Assembly: GCA_017392525.1 (NCBI GenBank)
Contig: JAFOVD010000058.1
Location: 1 to 56,473 of the forward strand
Source: Lachnospiraceae bacterium
Lineage (GTDB): Bacteria > Bacillota > Clostridia > Lachnospirales > Lachnospiraceae
Direction: 5' to 3'
Length of the DNA: 56,473 nucleotides
Below are positions 17,463 to 25,001 of this stretch, one piece after another. Both the position numbers and the translations under genes were made by a program. The notes below the pieces were generated by a model. The model searched no databases. It was not told the origin of the DNA and saw only the letters and a list, made by a program, of their open reading frames with translations. The stretch's first letter is position 1; each line of letters opens with the position of its first letter.

Positions 17463-19217
17463 TTAAACAGATACAAACTTCTCTGTCGATTCATTTAACT
17501 GTTCTGTCACTCGCGAATTCTCGCTCATAGCCTCTTCAATATCATTGAAACCGCTGACAATCTCGGTAGAATTCTCCGCCGACATCGTGATTGCAGAAGA
17601 GCTTTCCCGAATAGAGGTATTGATCGTCGATACCGACGTCACCATTTCCTGCATAATATCATTTAATTTTGATGCCTTATCTGCAAATCCATTCAGCATC
17701 TCATTCATAATGACTGCCGCATCTTCGTATTTCTTTCCTGTTTCTGCGTAATCATCGTAATCAGGAATCACATTTTCCCGCATGAAATCCAGTACAAATC
17801 TGGCATTTTCCGAAAGGGAATTCACGGCCTTTGTAACCTCATTACTGATATCCTGAATGGATGCCGCGGTGTCTCGACTGTTTGCCGCAAGCGAACTGAT
17901 CTCGGAAGCAACAACCGCAAATCCCTTGCCAGCCTCACCCGCACGTGCAGATTCGATGGACGCATTCAACGCTAAAAGGTTCGTCTGATCCGCAATATCC
18001 AGAATAACATTCGTAAGTTCTGCAATCTGCGTTACTTTCTCACTATCCTTCAGGGACTGCTCTAACACCGTAGATAATTCCTGCATCTTCTTACCGGTAT
18101 CATTCTTACGTTCTTCCACGCGAAGCTTCAATTCATCGGCCTCCACGCGAATTCCATCGGCAGTCTTAGTACCGTCGGCTGCATCACTGGAGATATCCTC
18201 TGCTGCACGTCGTACTTCATACACCTGATCATTGATTCCATCCAATGTACCACTGATGGTCTCCATACTCGCTGCCAATTCCTCCAACGCTGCAGAAGTA
18301 CTCGTGATATTATCATTCGCCGTACGAACCTGCATCGAAACTTCCTGGGCAGACTGCGAAAGGACATCCGCACCACCCTTCACTTCTTTCATAATCTCCT
18401 GCAGTGTCGCAATGAAATGATTCATACCGTCTCGAATGTACACAAGCTCAGATTCTGTCTTCGTATGGATACGAACGGTCAAATCGCCGCGACCATTTTC
18501 AATATCGCGAATCATCTTCGAAACTTCCTGAGACATCGACTTAATCTTCTTAACGATATTCTGATAAGAAAGGACGAAATTCAAAATAATCATCACTATG
18601 ACAATCATAGTACCGAGTACTGCAACCTTCTGCCCATTTGCAAGCAAGCTCTCCATCTTGTCTGTCGTTGCAATCGAATCATCCTTAATTGCCTGATCAA
18701 TCACCTCGGTAGAGTGGAAAATCGCAACTTTCTGAATCTCTGCCTTATCAAATAAGACAGCGTACGCAGACTCCGTATCCGCTGCATCACCGAAGGCAAT
18801 CGCCTTGTCAATCAAATCTATCAGACGGTCATATTCCCCCTGAATCTGTTCCATTTCGGAAAGCACCGTATCATTTCCTGTCTCTGTATAATATGCCGAC
18901 AGATTGTCGATGTCCTTCTGAATCTCCGCCTTTGTCGCATCAATTTGTGGCAATAGGGCGTCCTTAGTCTCCTGTGCCTCCGCTGAAACATGGCCCTGTG
19001 TCTGATCGTAGAGCGACATCACATCACTCTTCAGCTCCGCCTCCTCTGTTGTAACGCTAATCATATCATTAAACATCGCTTTACTAGAACTCGTCGAGTT
19101 TTTCATGGATGTCATAATCATCAGCATAACTATCACAAATGCAAGTAACATCACGATATTGATACTTAGCACCTGAAACAAAATCGTCTTCGTTGTCTTG
19201 ATTTTCTTCTCTTTCAT
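17463..19217 (-). CDS. Methyl-accepting chemotaxis protein
   Basis: A 584-residue transmembrane chemoreceptor. Membrane helices lie at about 13-37 and 195-215, flanking an extracellular helical sensor domain of about 150 residues (four-helix-bundle type). A HAMP segment (about 216-270) leads to a long cytoplasmic coiled coil with the conserved tip [25 protein letters not shown] that contacts CheA/CheW. It begins 13 bp after the stop of a sugar-binding lipoprotein gene, implying that the binding protein presents ligand to this receptor. A GGGGGG-containing ribosome site precedes the ATG. Confidence 0.92.
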   Translation of the reverse strand: MKEKKIKTTKTILFQVLSINIVMLLAFVIVMLMIMTSMKNSTSSSKAMFNDMISVTTEEAELKSDVMSLYDQTQGHVSAEAQETKDALLPQIDATKAEIQKDIDNLSAYYTETGNDTVLSEMEQIQGEYDRLIDLIDKAIAFGDAADTESAYAVLFDKAEIQKVAIFHSTEVIDQAIKDDSIATTDKMESLLANGQKVAVLGTMIVIVMIILNFVLSYQNIVKKIKSMSQEVSKMIRDIENGRGDLTVRIHTKTESELVYIRDGMNHFIATLQEIMKEVKGGADVLSQSAQEVSMQVRTANDNITSTSAALEELAASMETISGTLDGINDQVYEVRRAAEDISSDAADGTKTADGIRVEADELKLRVEERKNDTGKKMQELSTVLEQSLKDSEKVTQIAELTNVILDIADQTNLLALNASIESARAGEAGKGFAVVASEISSLAANSRDTAASIQDISNEVTKAVNSLSENARFVLDFMRENVIPDYDDYAETGKKYEDAAVIMNEMLNGFADKASKLNDIMQEMVTSVSTINTSIRESSSAITMSAENSTEIVSGFNDIEEAMSENSRVTEQLNESTEKFVSV

Positions 19218-19230
19218 CTATGCCGCCCCC

Positions 19231-20529
19231 CTATTCCTTCGCATAATACTCCGCTGCTGCCTGGCTGATTGCCTGTGTAAAACTTCCACTGTCATAGGTA
19301 CCGCTCGCATAAGCCTGGAATAATGGTGCCAGTGCATCTTTTCCAAGTCCCTCCTTGAAGTTCTGCCAATGCCAGTTACTGGTCTTCTGCGCTGCGATAT
19401 GATCGGAAATCGTCTGTGCAAACGGATCTTCTGCCACGTAAGCACAGTCCGTAAATGGACTTACAAATCCAGCTTCCTCAACCAAAATCTTCTGTCCTGC
19501 ATCGCTTGCACACCATGCAAGGAACTTCTCGGATTCCGTAACATTTCCTTCCTTTGCTACAGCCCACCAGGACGGAGCCGATGTGAGGATGGTATCCTGA
19601 CCATCTTCAAAAGCATAAGGAGCCATCCCTATTTCGAAATTACCAGCAGACTGGTATTCCGAAGCATAATCCCCCATCAAAGATGCTCCGATCCAGGATC
19701 CCTGGGTTACAAAGGCATATTTTCCAGAAGCAAATCCCCTGACCTGTTCCTCATACGTACCATTTACCAGAAGGGCTGGATCTGCGTACTGTTGCAGTAA
19801 TCCGATGAGATTTGCATAATCCTGGAAACGATTCACGTCGATCTGACCACCATCATTCAATAAATCAATATACGTCGTATCCTCTCGATCCAATCCGGAA
19901 TCCAGATAGGCACCAAAGATATGATTACCAGAAGACCAACCCAGGTTTTCTGACTCTGCACAATACCCGCTTACCGCAGTCAGTCCCAGCTCGCCCTTCA
20001 TAGAATCCAATTTTGCAAAAGCCTCCTGATAAGCCGATAGACTCGTCAGCTTCGTCGGATCAATCCCGGCCTTTGCCAGAATATCTGCGTTATAGGCAAG
20101 TCCGATTGCCTCGATCGTATATGGAAAACCAATGGTTCCATATTCCGAATCAACATAAGCTGCCTCCGTTTTCTTGGCCCATTCCTGATCACTCATATCC
20201 ACCAGTAAGCCTTCCCAATTTTCAAAACTTGCCCCTTCGCAAACAAAGATGTCCGGCAACTGATTGGACAGATAATATCCCTTCAAAGTTGCCTGCGCAT
20301 CTACACCTGCCGCGATAGATTCCACAACAACCTGTATCCCGGTTTCCTTCTCATAGGCAGCCGCCAAGGTCTGCAGTTGTGCATCTACTTCGCTCTTTCC
20401 ATTTAGTAAATGAATCGTCGTGTCAGACGATGAACCTGATGTACTCTTTGAATTCTTCACACATCCACCGAGTACTGTGGATATGCCTAGTAAAGCTACC
20501 AGAAAAATAGTACAGACTCTCTTCTTCAT
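19231..20529 (-). CDS. Sugar ABC-type substrate-binding lipoprotein
   Basis: A 432-residue extracellular solute-binding protein (SBP_bac_1 type). The signal peptide ends in the lipobox LGGC (Cys at about 22), followed by a Ser/Thr-rich tether. The mature part has typical features: LQTLAAAYEKETGIQVVVES, LPDIFVCEG, YAFVTQGSW and a C-terminal helical region. Ligands in this family are usually oligosaccharides. No permease or ATPase gene is adjacent; instead it is cotranscribed with a chemoreceptor. An AAGGAGG site precedes the ATG and an extended -10 (TGCTATGAT) lies upstream. Confidence 0.9.
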   Translation of the reverse strand: MKKRVCTIFLVALLGISTVLGGCVKNSKSTSGSSSDTTIHLLNGKSEVDAQLQTLAAAYEKETGIQVVVESIAAGVDAQATLKGYYLSNQLPDIFVCEGASFENWEGLLVDMSDQEWAKKTEAAYVDSEYGTIGFPYTIEAIGLAYNADILAKAGIDPTKLTSLSAYQEAFAKLDSMKGELGLTAVSGYCAESENLGWSSGNHIFGAYLDSGLDREDTTYIDLLNDGGQIDVNRFQDYANLIGLLQQYADPALLVNGTYEEQVRGFASGKYAFVTQGSWIGASLMGDYASEYQSAGNFEIGMAPYAFEDGQDTILTSAPSWWAVAKEGNVTESEKFLAWCASDAGQKILVEEAGFVSPFTDCAYVAEDPFAQTISDHIAAQKTSNWHWQNFKEGLGKDALAPLFQAYASGTYDSGSFTQAISQAAAEYYAKE

Positions 20530-20666
20530 ACGCTTCCTCCTTATATAAAACCCATTACAAATTAATCATAGCATTTCTTTTAGACAAACTGTATAAAAAA
20601 AGCATAAAACATATGCTATAATCAAATCGGTATTAGTAACCAGTTTTTGGGGAGATAGGAGTTTCT

Positions 20667-20927
20667 ATGCATCGATTAAATGATTTGGTGAAGGATCAAA
20701 ACAAACGCCGTGTCTGCAAATCCTGCGGACGCATCCTGCCACGCTCACTAAAAGGTGACACCTGCCAAAAATGTAAGGACGAAGAAATGTACCGTCAGGT
20801 CAAGGATTACATCCTGCACCATAGCGTAACTGAAAAAGAGCTTTCTGAAATCTTTAATATACCATTATCTAAAATACATCAATGGGTGAGCGAAGGTTTC
20901 ATAGAATATCGAAAGGGGTGGAAATAA
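20667..20927 (+). CDS. Zinc-ribbon/HTH protein, YvyF-like
   Basis: An 86-residue protein with an N-terminal zinc ribbon (CKSCGRILPRS...CQKC) and a C-terminal helix-turn-helix (VTEKELSEIFNIPLSKIHQWVSEG). This order matches the flagellar-operon protein family of Bacillus YvyF (TIGR03826), which sits near flgM. Here it is a single gene divergent from the chemotaxis pair, which fits a motility link. The role could be regulatory, but no target is known. An AGGAG site lies five bases before the ATG, and an extended -10 (TGCTATAAT) is upstream. Confidence 0.6.
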   Translation: MHRLNDLVKDQNKRRVCKSCGRILPRSLKGDTCQKCKDEEMYRQVKDYILHHSVTEKELSEIFNIPLSKIHQWVSEGFIEYRKGWK

Positions 20928-20940
20928 TTCCACCCCTTTT
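20912..20940 (+). terminator. Terminator after the YvyF-like gene
   Basis: AAAGGGGTGGAA / TTCCACCCCTTT stem containing the stop codon, followed by a short T run. Confidence 0.8.
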
Positions 20941-20972
20941 GCTTATATGCTACCTTCTTTTCTCGCAAAATA

Positions 20973-21299
20973 CTATCTTTTACACCATCTGCGTTTCTGG
21001 CATTTCGGACATTTTAAATATGCCTGATTCACAGTCCTCATAGTCAGAAAATATTCTACCGCTGACGGTTTTATTCTCTCGTGACAGTCCGGACAATAAT
21101 ATACACTTGTGTCTACCAATGTCTTCATCAGAAACCCTTCTGCTAAACTCCATATTACAATCATCACAAAAGCAATAACCGCCACCTGCACCGTACTCAT
21201 ACCTGACTTATAATGATATAAAAACAGAATGGCTCCTATGCAAATTGCCAGAATAAATAAAAATAAACCGATTGCCAACCCTCTTCTTTTTAATTTCAT
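20973..21299 (-). CDS. Small membrane protein with C-terminal zinc ribbon
   Basis: A 108-residue protein not assignable to a named family. Two membrane helices (about 8-28 and 36-60) are followed by a cytosolic tail with CPDC and CPKC pairs spaced like a zinc ribbon and a basic end. The ATG lies three bases after the stop of the decayed ABC ATPase gene, and its GGAGG ribosome site lies within that gene's final codons. It therefore once belonged to the same operon as the lost transporter. It could be an accessory protein of that system. Confidence 0.6.
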   Translation of the reverse strand: MKLKRRGLAIGLFLFILAICIGAILFLYHYKSGMSTVQVAVIAFVMIVIWSLAEGFLMKTLVDTSVYYCPDCHERIKPSAVEYFLTMRTVNQAYLKCPKCQKRRWCKR

Positions 21300-21302
21300 A
21301 GC

Positions 21303-21483
21303 CTATACCTCCCTCACCCTATAATTATCGAATACGTATACTTTTTCATTCCCTTTTAGCAAGCTTTGATCATGTGTTGCCATAATTAATATTTTATCTT
21401 TTGCTATATTTACAAGCAACTCATAAACTCTGATTTGAATCCTCCTGAAAATCCAAACAGATATTATATTCACTCAACCTCAC
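21303..21483 (-). pseudogene. Remnant of an ABC transporter ATPase gene
   Basis: On the minus strand about 45 codons ending at 21303 read as the end of an ABC ATPase: VNIAKDKILIMATHDQSLLK contains the switch (H-loop) histidine in ATHD, followed by NEKVYVFDNYRVREV and a stop. There is no Walker A, signature or Walker B upstream. A GTG at 21483 with a GGAGG site opens another frame (MRLSEYNICLDFQED) that stops after 20 codons. This looks like an internal deletion plus frameshift. It lies between the LytTR/GHKL system and a small membrane-protein gene. Confidence 0.65.
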
Positions 21484-21591
21484 TTCACAATTCCTCCTCT
21501 GATACTCAATCACATTTTCTTATAATTCTAGCGATAAATATCAATAAAAACCAAAAATGGAGTAATATGTATTATTTTAGGAGTAAATAAC

Positions 21592-21619
21592 AAAAATCCG
21601 GCATACACTGCCGGATTTT
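21592..21619 (-). terminator. Terminator after the LytTR response regulator
   Basis: AAAATCCGGCA / TGCCGGATTTT stem followed on the minus strand by a T run. Confidence 0.85.
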
Positions 21620-21645
21620 AAAACAAACTATATTTATTCTTTTCC

Positions 21646-22356
21646 TTATTCCTCTGCTAAATAACACGCATATGCATCTCGAAATGCATTGTATTTATAA
21701 CGACTAATCATCACTATATCTTCATTCTGAATACATATATTAGCCTTATTAAAGGATTTTACATACTTAAAATGAACCAAAAATGATTTATGACTGCGAA
21801 AGAAAGATTTCGACTCCAGTCGCTTTTCTATACTCGCAAGAGTCTCTTTACATCGAAGAGGAGTGGAACCATCAATAAAATTAATGATACAGTTTTTTCC
21901 ATCCCCTTCTATATAAGCAATTTTCGAATGCTTTATATAATAGATTTCTCCATCTACTTTCACCATTAACGTACCATCTTTTTCCATTCCGCTGATATAA
22001 GCATCTAACACACGAAAAAGCTGGCTTTCTATTATAGGTTTAACCAAGAATCGATATGCATTCACTTCGAAAGCCTCATATACGACTCTTTCACAGCTTG
22101 TCAAAAAAACAATTTTTGATTCCACTGTACGCTCTCTTATTTTTCTGGCAGTCTCCATACCGTTCTGCCGATTTCCTTCAAAGTAATAATCTAAAAATAT
22201 CAAATCAAACTCCAAAGAATCCGACAATAAATCCTCGCCACTAATAAATTCTTTGATACTATATTTCAAGTCCTTCGTCAAAAAATATTTCAGTAAACAT
22301 TGATGAACTTCTTTGCATGTTTGAATTTCATCATCGCAAATAGCAATCCTTATCAT
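21646..22356 (-). CDS. LytTR-family response regulator
   Basis: A 236-residue AgrA/ComE-like regulator. The receiver domain (1-125) has the acidic pocket AICDDE and phosphoacceptor Asp in FDLIFLDYYFEG. The C-terminal LytTR DNA-binding domain (about 130-234) includes YYIKHSKIAYIEGDGKN and SFFRSHKSFLVHFKYV. It lies 17 bp after the GHKL kinase gene and shares its transcript. LytTR proteins bind two direct repeats 21 bp apart, and a matching pair exists upstream of the kinase at 23740-23770, suggesting autoregulation. Confidence 0.92.
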   Translation of the reverse strand: MIRIAICDDEIQTCKEVHQCLLKYFLTKDLKYSIKEFISGEDLLSDSLEFDLIFLDYYFEGNRQNGMETARKIRERTVESKIVFLTSCERVVYEAFEVNAYRFLVKPIIESQLFRVLDAYISGMEKDGTLMVKVDGEIYYIKHSKIAYIEGDGKNCIINFIDGSTPLRCKETLASIEKRLESKSFFRSHKSFLVHFKYVKSFNKANICIQNEDIVMISRYKYNAFRDAYACYLAEE

Positions 22357-22373
22357 ACTTCCACCATCGATTA

Positions 22374-23681
22374 TTATAAAACATTTAATACTATTGATAC
22401 CATTGCCCGAAAAATTTCTTTTTCATAGCTACATGTAAATTTTCCATTATATTTTTTTACAGAATCTCGCACATTTCTCATTCCGAATCCGTGCATTCCC
22501 GGACACTTTTTACTTGTTTTTATGCGATTTTTCCCATCAATTAAAACTTCTTTGCTAGGATTATCCATTGTTAGAACCCATATATTTGGCTTTAAAATAG
22601 ACTTAATATATATTTCTTTTTCGCCACACAAATCTTGACAGGCTTCTATTGCATTATCCAATAAATTCGAAAGAATCACTGCCATATCAATATCCTTCAC
22701 ATAATTCGTTGGAATCCTTCCATCAAATGTAATTCGGATACCAAATTGTTCTGCCGTATTATACTTTGTAGATAGAATCGCATTAGCAACAAAATTTCCT
22801 GTATCATACATTTCGCTACATTGTTTACATATCTCTTGCAAATCCTCAATATATTCCAGTGCTTTTTCATGATTCTTTTTAGAAATCAGCTTATACAGAA
22901 CATGCAATAAATTTTTTACATCATGACGAAATTTTTTTATCTGATCATTCTTTTTTTTCCACTCATTATAGTATTCTATCGTTTGCTTCATCTGCCTCTC
23001 TAGCAAATAATTTGTACTTACTAAATCATTTTTCTGCTTTACTATAATTAATGTACGACAAATCAGTAATGCAACAGAAAAATACACCATTATCGCTAAC
23101 ATCTTCATAGAAAATGCATACTGATTGTTATTTAATATTCCATACTCTAATATGGAAACTGCATAAATGATAACTATGAATAAAATATAATCTCTTCCAT
23201 TCACATTTGAAAAGACCACTTCTATCTGACCTGACTTTTTCATCCGATTAAGCATGCATAAAAAAAGTAATAATAAAATACTTGTTATAAGCTCTGCTAC
23301 CAGATTCAGAAACTCTTCATTTCTAGCCCTTGAATTTAGCAGCACTAGATACAGATTCCCTGCAATTGACGAATTTAATCCTACAAAAAAAATGTTCATA
23401 AATACATGTTTTAAACGAACTTGAAAATATAGAGAAAGTAAAAAAAAGGATTTGATAGAAAAAAGGAGCATCCACAAGCATGATCCAAGTCCTCCTTGAT
23501 CTTTCATAACAGAAAAACCAACTAGTACCAACATGTATGCAGAAAATACACACATTTTTATCATGTTGGATGTCTTCCTTTTTTCTATTAACAAAAAATT
23601 ATTTGCTACTACATAGAGATTTAAAAATTCTATGATTCCCCAAATACCATTTAATCCGATATAATACAAAACACTCATCAT
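22374..23681 (-). CDS. GHKL-domain sensor histidine kinase, AgrC-like
   Basis: A 435-residue kinase with six or seven N-terminal membrane helices (residues 1-205), as in peptide-pheromone receptors. The cytoplasmic part has the phosphorylated His in KKFRHDVKNLLHVL, an N box in ILSNLLDNAIEAC and a G box in HGFGMRNVRDSVKK. The frame is open 123 bp upstream, but AGGAGG five bases before the ATG at 23681 fixes the start. No AgrB/AgrD-like or peptide precursor gene is adjacent; a decayed ABC ATPase is, so the signal source appears lost or elsewhere. Confidence 0.88.
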   Translation of the reverse strand: MMSVLYYIGLNGIWGIIEFLNLYVVANNFLLIEKRKTSNMIKMCVFSAYMLVLVGFSVMKDQGGLGSCLWMLLFSIKSFFLLSLYFQVRLKHVFMNIFFVGLNSSIAGNLYLVLLNSRARNEEFLNLVAELITSILLLLFLCMLNRMKKSGQIEVVFSNVNGRDYILFIVIIYAVSILEYGILNNNQYAFSMKMLAIMVYFSVALLICRTLIIVKQKNDLVSTNYLLERQMKQTIEYYNEWKKKNDQIKKFRHDVKNLLHVLYKLISKKNHEKALEYIEDLQEICKQCSEMYDTGNFVANAILSTKYNTAEQFGIRITFDGRIPTNYVKDIDMAVILSNLLDNAIEACQDLCGEKEIYIKSILKPNIWVLTMDNPSKEVLIDGKNRIKTSKKCPGMHGFGMRNVRDSVKKYNGKFTCSYEKEIFRAMVSIVLNVL

Positions 23682-23739
23682 TCCCCCCTCCTCTTCTTTT
23701 TTTATAATCATATAATAATTCTTCTCAATATAGAGCTTG

Positions 23740-23770
23740 TTAGAGTGAACGGTATCATTTTTAGAGCGAA
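23740..23770 (-). promoter_or_regulatory. Probable LytTR-type regulator binding site
   Basis: Two direct repeats, TTAGAGTGAA (23740-23749) and TTAGAGCGAA (23761-23770), start exactly 21 bp apart (two helical turns), upstream of the kinase/regulator operon. The spacing is the known LytTR arrangement; the factor is inferred. Confidence 0.6.
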
Positions 23771-23782
23771 TAACACTAAAAT

Positions 23783-23815
23783 ACAAAAAAAGAGGTATCC
23801 GCATCGGATACCTCT
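23783..23815 (-). terminator. Terminator of the tRNA operon
   Basis: AGAGGTATCC / GGATACCTCT perfect stem with a 5-nt loop, followed on the minus strand by seven Ts. Confidence 0.9.
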
Positions 23816-23820
23816 AAGCG

Positions 23821-23893
23821 AGCGACAGACGGGGCTCGAACCCGCGGTCTCGACCTTGGCAAGGTCGCGCGTTACCAACTACGCCACTGTCGC
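23821..23893 (-). tRNA. tRNA-Gly (GCC)
   Basis: A full cloverleaf: acceptor GCGACAG/CTGTCGC, anticodon stem CGACC/GGTCG with loop TTGCCAA (anticodon GCC), T arm GCGGG-TTCGAGC-CCCGT. CCA is not encoded. Last gene of a three-tRNA operon. Confidence 0.95.
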
Positions 23894-23931
23894 ATATGTC
23901 ATATGATTGCTCTAAGAACTTCCATTGACAG

Positions 23932-24002
23932 AGCGGGTGATGAGAATCGAACTCACGTGTCCAGCTTGGAAGGCTGGCGTTCTACCATTGAACTACACCC
24001 GC
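23932..24002 (-). tRNA. tRNA-Gly (TCC)
   Basis: Acceptor GCGGGTG/CACCCGC, anticodon stem CCAGC/GCTGG with loop CTTCCAA (anticodon TCC), T arm GTGAG-TTCGATT-CTCAT. CCA is not encoded. Confidence 0.95.
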
Positions 24003-24034
24003 ATATTTTGTTGTAATATCTATTCGATATTCAA

Positions 24035-24107
24035 TGCCCAGTTCCGGAATCGAACCAGAGACACGAGGATTTTCTGTCCTCTTCTCTACCAACTGAGCTA
24101 ACTGGGC
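24035..24107 (-). tRNA. tRNA-Phe-like (GAA) with A at position 33
   Basis: Acceptor GCCCAGT/ACTGGGC and T arm TCTGG-TTCGATT-CCGGA are intact. The anticodon stem GAGGA/TCCTC encloses loop CAGAAAA, giving anticodon GAA, but position 33 is A where U is nearly universal. The D stem ends in A, so the G10-C25 pair is also lost. CCA is not encoded. It may be a divergent or defective copy. Confidence 0.75.
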
Positions 24108-24335
24108 ATTTCTGAATTTTATTTATAAACGATTGTTTACAAACTCAACTCACAACAATGGATAGTTTACCTAAAAAGGGTCTTCCTGTCAACAGAATTT
24201 ATTAAGAAATTTTAAAAAATTTATTATCAAATTCTCTTTCTTATTTTTTTATTTGATTTTCTGGGATTTTTGGACATAACCTAATAATATATTTTTCATT
24301 TCTATAAATTCTAAACTCATCTCTAGGAGGTAAAT
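24108..24335. other. Intergenic region between tRNA operon and surface-protein genes
   Basis: No coding frame. On the minus strand TTGAGT with a 17-bp spacer and TAAATA (or 15 bp to TATAAA) is a weak candidate promoter for the tRNA operon. On the plus strand an AGGAGG site precedes the next gene. Confidence 0.5.
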
Positions 24336-24965
24336 ATGAAACAAATTATCTTTGGCGTTGTCTGTGGCGCAATCATTATTCTATCCGTTATCAATTGTCT
24401 TCGGTTCCACCAGATGCAATCCTATAACACAGAATTCCAAACCGCACTTTCAAATGCTTGCGATCAGGTATCTACAGCTATGACAAATGGTGAAATACAC
24501 GACAATACCGAATTAAAAACATACTTTAAGACCTGTATGAGTAACAACATTTCAGATCATTCTGATGATCCAAAATTCAGTCTGTCTTATAAGTTTATTG
24601 ATGCAGATGCCGATCTCGGTCTTTTTTCTGTCTATGTAAAAGAAACCTATAGCGACGTCAACAAACAAGAACGCAGCATCTCCGACGGACGTACCATAAT
24701 CATCGAAGAAGAGCTTCCGCCTCAAAGTCACACTGTTCGCTACGAGATCCCAACAGATATTTCTGAGCAATATAAAAGGCCTAGCCTCTACCACGAATAT
24801 CAAATCGAAGAATCTCAACCACTTTCCGTTCCCGATGCACCGTCTTTCGACTCATTGACATTCTCGCATTGGCGCGACTCCCAAAATAACAAAGTGTATA
24901 CCGAGTCTGAGCTAAAAGCACTTTCAAGCGACCGAGACTACACCTTTGTTGCAGTCTTTCAATAA
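24336..24965 (+). CDS. Membrane-anchored surface protein (small), unknown function
   Basis: A 209-residue protein with one N-terminal membrane helix (about 4-22) and an extracellular remainder. Its final 45 residues (SLTFSHWRDSQNNKVYT...YTFVAVFQ) resemble half of an InlB B-repeat/Listeria-Bacteroides repeat, the beta-grasp module of many Gram-positive surface proteins. There is no lipobox or sortase signal. AGGAGG precedes the ATG, and the next gene, which carries the same type of repeat, begins 36 bp later, so the two probably work together at the cell surface. The function is unknown. Confidence 0.6.
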   Translation: MKQIIFGVVCGAIIILSVINCLRFHQMQSYNTEFQTALSNACDQVSTAMTNGEIHDNTELKTYFKTCMSNNISDHSDDPKFSLSYKFIDADADLGLFSVYVKETYSDVNKQERSISDGRTIIIEEELPPQSHTVRYEIPTDISEQYKRPSLYHEYQIEESQPLSVPDAPSFDSLTFSHWRDSQNNKVYTESELKALSSDRDYTFVAVFQ

Positions 24966-25001
24966 TTCTACTATTTTCATACTTTAATGAGGAGGTATTC
25001 T

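Noticed and set aside
19369-19800. 143-codon plus-strand frame inside the sugar-binding protein gene
   Set aside because: Antisense shadow of a well-supported lipoprotein gene.
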